A stretch of 64,000 nucleotides of DNA from Symbiodinium natans (taxonomy: Eukaryota > Sar > Dinophyceae > Suessiales > Symbiodiniaceae). Location of the stretch: NCBI GenBank assembly GCA_905221605.1, contig CAJNDS010002268.1:505232-569231 (forward strand), read 5' to 3'. Under the pieces are notes generated by a model, which saw only the letters and a list, made by a program, of their open reading frames with translations, had not been told where the DNA came from and made no database searches. Each line of letters starts with the position of its first letter. Within the stretch, counting starts at the first letter, position 1. Of this stretch, positions 50,900-61,248 are shown piece by piece. Made by a program: the position numbers and the translations under genes.

Positions 50900-53470
50900 G
50901 TATCTGTATGCCCGCGTGCGACCGGGCGCGAACGGGACAGGATCGAAGCGCCCACCAGGAAGGGGCAGATGCCGAGCGCGGCCCTCTTTGCCCCTTTGGT
51001 CTTCGTTTCGCCAAACCGAAGATTCTCTTGTTTTCTCTAAGATCTCTAAGAAATCGAAAGCAAACATGCACAAGGCGACAACGGCTCCGGGACCGCGAGC
51101 TGCGCGAGCTGCGCGAGCTGCGGGCCCGGGAGGCCGATGCCTGTGCACACCCCGCGTTTCAGCATGGTCTCAGCATGGTTTCAGCAGGGTTTCAGCATGG
51201 TGCACCTGCTTCGCCTGATTTCTGATCCTTGTCAGGAGAAGCTCGAAGCCCGTGAGCACAATGTGCTGCTCGTGAGGCTTTCTTGTGTTGACCTCGACAT
51301 CAGGTCTGGGGGTTCGGTTTTTTCGTGGCGAGGCTGACCTGGTCTCCCGGGAAAGCGCGTGGCTGATCGGGAGGTTGGCACCTCCGCATTTGTCATCTGC
51401 CTTCCAACTGCTTTCATCTGCAATCATCTGCATTTCTGGGTGGAGGCCGACTTGGCGAAAATGTTCGATCGGCTCACGGACGGGAGGACTTCAAGCAACT
51501 TCAAGCATGTCAAAAGTCGAAAGATGTCAGAAGTAAAGTGCCCCTGTGATCCCTGTCAGGAGCAACATCGCAGGGAAAGCCAAGCTCGTAGACTGCTGAG
51601 ATCCAGACTGGAGGTAGACTGGAGAGACCCTGAAGTCACTGAAGTCGAAAGTAACCTTGCGGAATCGAAGCCCGAGGCCTTGCGGAGATGAACTCCAAGG
51701 AGGAGGGGCTCAAGGCTAAGCTTCAGGAGAGAGCTGTGCACGCAGACCTGCTTACTGCTTCGTCAACTTCATGTTTGCAGACCGTTGTGTTCCGTTTCTT
51801 TCTTGTCCGCTTCCTTTCTGCATGCTCCATGGCCTTCGTGGATCTCTGTTGCAGTCGTGTTTCGCAGTTCCACCATGTTCCACTGAAGTATCTGAACTTG
51901 GCAAGAGAGGACGCCCGAGACCGCAGCGCCGACCTCCACTGCCGCGCGGCTGATCTGGACCAGCACGAAGCCAAGCTGCGAGCCGAGGAGGAACTCAGAG
52001 GGTCAAAAAGAGGTCAAAAAAGCCGTAACAGTGGCCGTAGCGACGGCAGTAGCCTTGAAAGCCTCGTCGGTTCCCACCCTTGGAACGGACACTCCGTATC
52101 GTAAGGGTTTCCAGAGCGATGTGCGTCGATTCATCACCAATCTATCCTTTTGAGTTCTGAAGCCGAAAGCGTGTGACCCAGGGCGACATGTTGCTGCTGC
52201 GTTGTCTTGTGTCACAGTCGCTGTCGCACGCTTGGTGCTCCAAAGGTCACAAAATACGTCAACTAGGCAGTTTCAAGGAAAAAGCAAGACGCATAAGAAC
52301 ATTAAACAGAACCGAGAGAAGAGAGAGCCCCCCCCCCCCCTTCCCCCACAGAAAGGGGGAGAAGCGAGAATAGCCAGAGGAGCGCTGCCGAGAGCTCAAG
52401 CGCTGCCTTGACGAGCGGGACGCTCGCTGGCACGAGGTGCGCACGCCAACACTTGATGTTCGCGTCTCTGCGTGTCGCTCCGAAGAGAAGAATTGAACTG
52501 GTTTACCATGTTTACCTTGTTTGGTTACTTCGGTTACTTCGAGTTCGCTTTGAGTTTCTGCCGGGTTCTCGGCTCATCTAGGCTCCACGGCATCCACACA
52601 AACACGAGTGGCATCGAGTGGCCTTCAGTGATTCAGCTTTCGTTGCGGTCTTGTTGTGGGTCGTCCGGAGGTCTTTTGAGGTCTTGGGGGCGGTGCGGAC
52701 GGGAAGTGTCCCAAGTTTGTTCCCCCTCGTACCTTCCTGCTCCCATCCCAGCTAATTGTAAACGCTTGCGCGCGACGCCTCAGACGGGTCAGGACAGGAA
52801 AGCAGGAAAAGAGGGTTTTTGGGGAAAGGTCTCAAACAAAAGAAGGGGGAGGGGGGGCTCCCAGGAAGGGTCGCAGGGGGGGTCCCAGTGGGGTCCCAGG
52901 ATGGGTCCAGGCGAATCCCAGAAAGAGGGGAGCGGCCATTTTGGAGCGCTCCCTTAGGCAGGCGGGACCCCCCATTTGCACCCCCCATTTGCAACTTTTG
53001 AAAAGCGATGGGGGGGGGGGGGGTGCATCATAGAATTTGGCATGGGAAGCGTTGGGTTAGGGGGAAGGACGGGAGGAAGCCGAGGCGAATGTCCCTCTCC
53101 CCCCCATGTTTTGCAGTTTTTTAACCTTCAAGCTTCGTCTTTGCCTAAACACGTTCCGGCCTTCCTCCTCGGCATCAAGGTGAGACGGCGAGAAGACTGG
53201 CAACCGGGGGTTTCCAATGTTCCATAGACATTTCTGAGAACCCTCACTCCGCCTCCAAAAAGGCCGCCAAGGACGCCTCAGTGGTGTTGAAGCCCCACCT
53301 GAAGCCGCGCTTGTCCGGCCGTCAGAGCTGTGAAGAAGGGAGAAAAGGATTCGAGCCAAGCCGCTGGGCTGTTATCGTTGTCAAGGTCTCCCCGTGGCAA
53401 AGAGAATGTCGAGCTGCAGCGACAGCTGGAGGCAAATGCCCTGGGCCCTTTGAAGTCCGCTGCCTGTTGG
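50900..53470 (+). other. Candidate exons of a coiled-coil protein gene
   Basis: Several separate + strand frames encode charged, heptad-like sequence: around 51085-51135 (RDRELRELRELRARE), 51560-51735 (ESQARRLLRSRLEVDW and onward), 51900-52005 (DARDRSADLHCRAADLDQ), 52380-52440 (ERCRELKRCLDERDARW) and 53400-53460 (ENVELQRQLEANALGP). Spacing and style fit one multi-exon gene with introns containing simple repeats. Exon ends were not worked out, and separate genes or chance cannot be excluded. Confidence 0.3.
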
Positions 53471-53546
53471 GGCTTTTTTCTTCGTGAGGAGCAGCGTGGG
53501 CTCATGCACAAGATCAAGCGCCCGGGAGCCTGGGGGAGGTTTGCCC

Positions 53547-53620
53547 GGCTACTCACGGCTACTCACGGCTACTCACGGCTACTCACGGCTACTCACGGCT
53601 ACTCACGGCTACTCACGGGT
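53547..53620 (+). repeat. 10-mer tandem repeat (GGCTACTCAC)n
   Basis: Seven near-perfect copies, probably intronic if the surrounding exons are real. Confidence 0.95.
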
Positions 53621-55144
53621 TCTTGGGGTTCTTGTGTCACATGCGAGCAGAGGCAAGCAGGACAGCTGGGCTGCTGAAGGCCGTTTTGCGGCAGAATTCT
53701 AAACCAAGAACGTGACGAAGGGGCCCATCCCAGGCCTGGAAGATAGCGGCCGTGGCCACCGCGACAGCTTTGGCAGCGAGGTGGGGATGAAGATGAGAGA
53801 TGGGAGCGATTCTCATGGGTCTTGGACCTCACAGCAGGAGACTGTCACCGGACCTTCCTTTTGAGCTCACGGGAAGATCGCGCGAAGTCAGTGAGGCTGA
53901 TGAGACTTTAGCCACTTCAGCCCAGCACATCACATCATGGCATCATGGGGCGTCTACAAGGAGTATCAGGGAGTCCTTGGAGTCCTTGCAGAATAATCTT
54001 GGCTGAAGCGTGATTCGCAGCGTATTCAACGACAACCCTGTTTTGCACGTCAACGGATTGCTGCCACAGATGTGATGGCGAACTCGAGCGAGCGGGCCAT
54101 GTGAGTGCATGTCGGGGAAGATGCCATGCGCTCATGAAAAAGGTTGTCCTTCTGAAGCTTTGCAGCGCTTCAAACGCCATAAATGCTATAAACACCATTC
54201 CCACTCTCCCACACTTCGCACATGTTCTGCGCCAAGCAGTCGTCAGGTTTGCAGCAGGGCAAAGAATGTCCTTGCTCTCAGCATGGACCAGTTCAGTCGC
54301 TTTGTGTGCCGCAGCTCCCAGAGTTGTCAGCGAACTGAACTTCAGCGAACCTATGCCAGGACAGATGCAAGGATCTGAGACCAAGATCTGCGACATTGCA
54401 TTTATCGCATTTTCATGGCCCGTGTTGCAAGCAGAGCTCTCCCTGGGTCTGTCACAGCGGAGGGGGACTGAGGAATTCCCCAACAAAGCAAAAGGACTGC
54501 ATCTCCAATGACCCTGCGACTCCGACATTCAACAGAGTGTTCGTCCTCTACCCCTTGTATCCGATTGAATCCTGCAACGGTCCTTTTTTTGCTCACCGAG
54601 CGCCCTGCCATGCTGTTCCTGGCTCGCTGATGTTGCGGCGCCGTGAGGTGGGAGCCCAAGTGTCGAGTTAAAACGGTGCAGGTCTCGGGAGGTAAGTCTC
54701 TCGAGGGTCTCGTCACCGAACCGTCAGAGGCCCGAGACGGCACGCAGAGACACCCAGAAGGCCCGGAGGCTTCGGGAGCCGCGGAGCCACAAGGCGCAAG
54801 TGCGCCCGTGCCGAGTTTTCTCTGGGTTCTTGATGGTTCTTGCCCACGCTTTGGCAGATTGGGTCGAGGGCGATGAGGGCGATGAGGGCGAAGAGGCGTA
54901 CGTTCAGCTCCTTCGGAAGCCAAAGCTTGCAGTTCCTTTCTGTGCAGGAAGCCGAGGGAAACAGTGACGAAGGCTCCAACATCGGAATCTTTTTGCTTTT
55001 CATGGCAACTGACACAGAGCCTACCGAGCCTTCTCCGAGCTCCACAGGCCTCCAGAATGGTTCTGGCTCCGGATATCCAGGAGGAGCTGACGAGTGGGAG
55101 GAGACGACAGTGACTTTTAGTGACTTTTAGTGACTTTTGGCAAG

Positions 55145-55654
55145 ATGCTCCGGAGATCCCGGCGTCTCAGGAGATCCTGGCCTGCCCGCTCAGCATCCGC
55201 TTCACGCAGGACAAGCCGAAGATGCCCGGGTGGTGCCACATGTTCTGTGTCCTCCCCTCTGTCTTCTCCTACCATCCCTAACAGTCCCTAACGTCGTTTC
55301 AGGACAAGATTCATCCGTTCTTCTACCGGTTGGGCCCTGAACATCCCCTGGGCATGAAGAGCTTTTTCCCTGCTGTGTGTCATGCAATTAAATAGTAGCT
55401 CAATAGATTTTAGTTATCTTGTCTCATCTTTCTGTGGAGATGAAGTGTTCTGGATTTGCTTCTTGCTCAGTCGTGGCCCCATTGTGAATGTGCTGCCCAA
55501 GATCCGGGCAGTTCCCTCTGATGCTTCTGAAGGCAGTGGAACCTCGGCCACAGCTGTCTTTTCAGAGATGTGGAGAAGCCGTCAGGTGATGTCCTGGACC
55601 TCATCCCGCCTTTCGCACCGATCCACTGCCTTCAGAAGGTGCCGGAAATCTGGT
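55145..55654 (+). CDS. Four linked exons of an unknown protein (ParB/sulfiredoxin-like start?)
   Basis: Exons at about 55145-55209, 55303-55328, 55471-55532 and 55586-55652 join in one frame. Introns are GA-AG (55210-55302), GT-AG (55329-55470) and GC-AG (55533-55585). The product contains LSIRFTQDKIHPFFY, then GPIVNVLPKIRAV, then LIPPFAPIHCLQ. The opening IRFTQDKI...F pattern recalls the start of the ParB / sulfiredoxin-like nuclease fold, but this is a weak likeness. Neither the first nor the last exon was found, and the coiled-coil candidate exons upstream may belong to the same gene. Confidence 0.4.
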
Positions 55655-56829
55655 GTAAGGTGCCAGTAGCTATCAGTAGCTGAACTAGGGGCTCAGGTGG
55701 AGAAATGCATGTCAGGTATGTCTGATTGCAGCAGCCGCAGACCTCGGCTTGTATGGCTAAGATGGCTGAATGCATGTGCGCATGTGCCCGTGATGTGCCC
55801 ATGATGTGCTCATGGCGCTCCTTGCCAACGCTCCTTGCCCGCATGGGCAACAGCTTGGGCTTCGGACATGCTGCGTGCTTTGCCGTGGCATTCGATGGAG
55901 TACGCCGAGCGCACCGCAAAGGATCCTCCGCGGAGACCTGCTCACTGTGCTCTCTGGTGGTGCCCGCGAATTTGACGGAGGCGGTGTACACTGCCCTCGC
56001 AGAGGCGGATTGCATCCCTCGACGGTGGCATCCGGAAGGCCGAGATGGCATCTCGATTCAGGACCACAGCAGTCGACTGAGACATCTGAGACTTGTGAAA
56101 CTTCTGAGAGGTCTTGGCATCTTGCGGATCGTTCTGGATTGTTGTGGCGTGCTGTGGCAGGAGATGTCGGAGAAGCGGCGATTGGTGCCCCTCCTGGCAG
56201 GGGCGCACAACAGGCGTGGGCTGGAGCTTCCGGAGTCCTCCGTTTCCTCTTTCCTCTTTCCTCTTTGATCCTCTTTGTCTCCTGTGAGTTCCGTTGCCTT
56301 CCATGATTCTCGGAGGCTGCCTTCGCTTGTTTCCGCGTTGCTGTCGGAGGCTGTGTCTGTGCAAGATGTGCATGTGTAGGCATACTTCTTTGTCAGAAGG
56401 CGGAAGGTGGCTGCAGAATTTTCTTGAAGTCTTCAAAGTGTTGCAGGGCCGGGCCCAGTTGCTTTGGCAGCCTTCGCAGCCCCCGCCAAAACCCTCGAAA
56501 TCACGGAGCTCCCCCACGCCTGCACCCCGGACTGTGCCGCGGGGCGTGCAAAATGTGGAATGCCTGAGCCCCAAGGCCTCTTGGCCCAATTAGACAAAGT
56601 CACGAAAGCTAGCCTGGCTGCCTTGAGTCTCTTACCAACCGTAAGGTTGAACATGTTGAACACGGGGGTGTGGGAGGGGTCCTGTTGTGGTGGGCCCAAA
56701 TTGGGGGCGTCCTCCAGGTGTCCAAGCCTAGACTTTTAGAATCCTTTAGAGTTGCGTAGGCTAAGCGCCCTGAAGGCCCACGGGATCAAAACTCTGCCCT
56801 GCGAAACCTTTCCAAGAGCAGCGTCGAAA

Positions 56830-57400
56830 CCACGGAATACGGGTGAGCTGAATGCTAATGTCCAACAGCAGCGTCGAAGCCCGGTGCTCAGGGGGTCACT
56901 GGGGATACTCTGCGGTTGGGCACTCCAGGAAGTCTCTGCAAATACTCCGAGGGGGCACTGCAGGGATTGTTTTCTGATGGTTGTGCTTTTCGGCTTCTCT
57001 GGGGATACTCTTGGGGCTGGGCAACCTAGGGATTTTGTGACACTACTCCCGGCCAGAAATTCTCTGGTGATGCTCTGCACTCTGGGGTTGGGCACTGCAG
57101 GGTCTTCTTCAGCCTGTGCACTCCCTAGGGATTCTCCGGGGATACTCTGGATTGGGCACTCCAAGGATATGCTTTGGTTGTGCATTCCGGAAATTTCCTG
57201 AAAAACCGCTCGGTGATGTAGTCTGGGTCCAGGGAGTCTCTGAAAATGCTCTTGTGGTTGGGCACTCCAGGCATTTTTTGTGGATGGTCTTGAGGCTGGG
57301 CGCTCCCGGATTTTGGGTTCAGGCGTTCTCTGTAGGATGCAGGGATTCTCCGGCGATGCTCTGGGGTGGGATACGGGTGATGAGCGAGCAGTAGAATGGG
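56830..57400 (+). repeat. Degenerate minisatellite
   Basis: Variants of CTCTGGGGATACTCT and GGTTGGGCACTCCAGG recur about every 60-65 bp, roughly eight times, just upstream of the methyltransferase gene. Confidence 0.75.
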
Positions 57401-57491
57401 CGTGCACTGAGTGGTCACTTGCAAGTCTCACACTTGCCTGTTCAGTCAATGCTGTTCTCCTGTGGCTTCTTGAGCAACTGCACACAAGTTT

Positions 57492-57747
57492 GTGGTCATT
57501 TTTTGGGATCCAAATGGGAACGGAGCCCTCCGCTATTCTTTGAAGTGCGAAGACTCGTCTCTTAAGGCGAGCAGCTTCACCTTTGCGGAGCTCTTTGCGG
57601 GAATCGGAGGGTTTCGACTCGGCTTAGAGAGCGTCGGTGGGCGTTGCGTCTTTGCCTCCGAAATCGAGCCCTTCACGCGGGAGCTGTACACCCTCAACTT
57701 CGGACACACGCCCGAAGTTGTTGGAGACATACGGATGATCCAGGACC

Positions 57748-57792
<45 letters not shown>

Positions 57793-59064
57793 TCCGAAAA
57801 GAGCAGTAAACAGCAGTCAAGTTCGCTTGCCAAGCCTCTTGAAGGACTCGGAGATCCCTTCGCATGACATGCTGGTGGGAGGCCGGGAGTCGAGGGAGTC
57901 GAGCCTAGTCGAGCCTTTGAGAGGTTTTCAGAGACATTTCAGAGACATTTCAGAGACATTTGAGAGGGACGCAGAATGTGCAGCTGATGGGCCTCGAGGC
58001 TTCCCCTGCCAGCCCTTCTCCGCGCTGGGTGCGCAGCCCGGGCTTGGGGACCCGGGCGGAGATGGCTGGCTCTTCCGGCAGGTCGTGCGGGTGCTCCAGG
58101 TGTCCAAGAGCCCACTCTTCTTGCTTGAGAACGTCCCAGGGCTGGCTCAGTGCGACGACGGCCGCGCGCTACAAACAATCAAGAGAGAACTGTCAGAGGC
58201 AGGTGGCGGCTACGATGTCTTCCTCAAGACCGTCAACGCGAGACACATGACTGCTCAATCCCGGAAGCGGATCTTTTTCCTCGGCTTCCGCAGGGACGTG
58301 AGCGACGTGGCGAGGAAGAAGAAGGGCTCAGAGGGCTCCGAGGGCTTCGAGATGTTGGCCCTGGTGGACCTGCAGCTCCGGGCGCAGGAGATCTTTGAGA
58401 CCGAGGAGGACCTGGAAGCCAAGGGCCTCTTGGAGCACCTGACGATCTCCAAAGAGCAGTTTCGAAAGCTGCAGGATTGCAAGAAGTGGTCCAGGCGGGG
58501 TGGCATGACTGATACCCTTGCTTGGGGAGACAAGGCCGGGCGCCAGACTTTGTGATTTGAACCCTGAACCGCCCTAAAAGTTTACCCTAATTTACCCTGA
58601 GCCCTGGCCCTGGCTCGCACATGCTCACATGAGTTACATGAGTTGCGAGAGTTGAGGTCTGTTCCACATTGGTCGCGCACTACGGAACAAGCATCTCCAG
58701 AGGCACCTCCCAGCTGGTCCCGCGGCCAGCGCCGCACCTGCCTCGCCGCTTCAGCCCCCGCGAGTGCGCCCGGCTCATGGGCTTTCCCGAGTGGTTCGAG
58801 CTTTCGCAGCTTGCGGAGGGGGAGAGTCCGGCGTGGCTTCGGGCGCATTACAAGATGTTCGGCAATAGCGTGTGCCCGCCCATTGTAGCAGCCTTGGCCG
58901 GCGACATGCTGGACCATGCGCAGCTCCCCTGGTGTTCTGATCCTGCATGGGGCCGGCTTGGCCGCTCTGCTGCCCTCCGCCTGGCGCTGCACTCACTGCC
59001 GGCCACCTCTCGCCAGAAGCTCCTGCAAGTCCTCCATGCCTCCTGGGCCGACAGCTCAAAATAG
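57492..59064 (+). CDS. DNA (cytosine-5) methyltransferase, four exons
   Basis: Proposed exons 57492-57748, 57835-57881, 57999-58534 and 58657-59064 join in frame (415 codons). Exon 1 has motif I FAELFAGIGGFRLG and the SAM-contact segment ASEIEPF. Exons 2 and 3 form DMLVGG plus motif IV FPCQPFS with the catalytic Cys. Exon 3 has motif VI ENVPG and motif VIII QSRKRIFFLG. Exon 4 has motif IX RRFSPRECARLMGFP and motif X FGNSVCPP. The layout is that of a compact Dcm-like enzyme that methylates cytosine in DNA. Introns are GT-AG (with the CT repeat), GC-AG and GC-AG. There is no ATG in the first exon and a stop lies at 57471, so at least one upstream exon is missing. It may be a host gene or cargo of a retroelement. 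Confidence 0.8.
57751..57790 (+). repeat. (CT)n microsatellite in methyltransferase intron 1
   Basis: About 20 CT dinucleotides starting just after the predicted GT donor at 57749. Confidence 0.9.
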
Positions 59065-61205
59065 GTCACGAACGCCGACTCTACGCCAGCTCGAGCTTCG
59101 AGCACCAGTCCAAAGATGCACGCCAAATGTGCACGCGGACATCACGCGACGCACGTCAAGATTCAGACAAACTGGCGCATCGGGATACAGCTTTTCATGG
59201 CGGGCGCAGCATGTGGTGAAGCGTCTCTGGCTTCGTCACTGTTTGTACCACGCGGTGAAGCTCCACTCTAGCTCGGCCGTTTAAGCCAGAGCCACACTCG
59301 GCTGGAAGCGATTCTAGCGCCGTGGTGCGTCGAAAGTAAGTTGCCGTTCTGCCGCCCGATGCAAAGGAGATGGCGGCTTAAAAAGTGTCTTCTTGCTGAA
59401 GCACAAGCGGCTACCAATAGCACTGCGTGTAACAACAACTGGTGTTAAGCGTGGCCAGTGTGTGCAGTGTGTGCAGTGTGTGGAGTGTGTGCAGTGTGTG
59501 TGTGTGGCCTTGGGCCAAGAATTCAAGCGTTAATGACAGGGAGAGGAGCTCTGGTCCATGGACAACCGTCGCCTCTACGCACCTCTGGCTTCGCAAAGAG
59601 TTACGTCTCTTTGTCTTTTCAAATTCCTTGCCCCCTCGCCAAACAGCAAGTCGACTTGACAAAGAGAAGATACTGCTACATGATTTGTGCTCTCTAGCAA
59701 TGCTGCTTGCTTCAAGATGCGTGATTATGTTGTCATACGCAGTGTTGGTATTCGTCGCCCACGCCGAAATGGCGTAGTTTTCGGCTGTTGCAGCACTGGT
59801 GGCATTTCCGATCCACGAACGACGAAATTTTGCGAGGATAGCGACCCCAACACGTCCCATCGCGACAGCTTGCGGCTGTGGCAAAAACGCTGAGCCGACG
59901 ATTTCCGCCAACACTAGAAAAACCCGATCTCTACACTTACAAGGATACTTCTTGTCGACTCATTTCGGCAATAACTTGAACCTTCTACGAGTCACCAACG
60001 GGCAATCTCACGCATTTTACGGCTTGAGGCATTGCAGCTCACGGCTATGGTGGCAGCCTTGGGTGATCTCGGGTCGGATGTCGCGTCCGCACACCTATGC
60101 GATATGAACTTGCTCTGAACTGCATTCTGCTTGGGCCTCACTTCTAGTGCCCCCTTGTGGGCCACTTCTGAAAGAGGACCTCTGGCCGCGGCGCTGCCGG
60201 GTGCGCTGCTTGCGCAGGCCCAATCAAGAGAAGTTGAACAGGATCAGAGAAAGTTCCGTATGATTCTTGTTGTATCCAATGTCTCTGTGTAGAGTTTCGA
60301 TTAAAACACGCAGAGATCCATAAATGCCATAAGCAGCGGATGGGCGTTGATGCAGGGAGCGGCTCCCGCGGCACAAGTTCAAGACCCAATACCGAAAGCG
60401 ATGGGCTCGATATCTCCGTCTTCTTATCTCCATTTTGTGTTCCTGACGAGCATTCGCACGTTCTTCGCACGTTCTCACAACCTCGCCTCCCACCTCCCAC
60501 AGAGGTTTAACACGACCAGCTCGGGGCGATGCATTGATGTCTGCACCAGGCACAGGGAAGTCCCGGAAATAGTTTAAACGCCGGACGAGCTTTCAGGAGT
60601 GTTTGCTATCAGCTTCGATACGAAAAGCACACGATTTCCTGTCGGCTGAAGTCGTGGGTGCTCTTTGGGAGGTATCAGCAGTTCGACACCTGGAGCTGGT
60701 ACGAGCGGGCTCTCGAGATCGAGGGGTGCCACCGGCAGTGTGGAGTAGTATGATTTCCCGATATTTCCTGGAGTGGCAGAAGTTTTGTGAAGGAACATGC
60801 AGACCCCAATGAGGACACGTTGCAAGCTTGACACTTCTGAGCTTCGACTTTCATGGAGCCCAGATCTCAGGTACTCGCTGTCCCGGCGGCTTGGGGCAAT
60901 GCTCTGCATCTTCGAGGCAGCAACGTGCGCAGAGAGATCCGGGCAAAGCGTGAAAAGGAAGCCTGGGAGAGAGGCTGAGAGGATGAGCTCTGAGAGGATG
61001 CCTTCTTTTTTTTTTTTAATACTTGGGGGGGGGCGCCCCCGTTTTTTAGAATCTTGCTCAAAAGAGGCCGCGCCGGTGCTGGGGGCCCTCCTCTTCCGCA
61101 GCGGCCTCACGGGCTTCGAGCCGGGCCCCGAGAGCTTCGAAAACTCCGCCGTCGTCTCCTTGCATTCTGCATTCTGCTCTCTTCCCCTCTTCCTTCTCCT
61201 GCCTC

Positions 61206-61248
<43 letters not shown>

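Noticed and set aside
57492-57809. Methyltransferase exon 1 read through the CT repeat as a Ser/Leu tail
   Set aside because: The (SL)n tail is the translated microsatellite of intron 1; splicing at 57749 restores the conserved DMLVGGFPCQ region.
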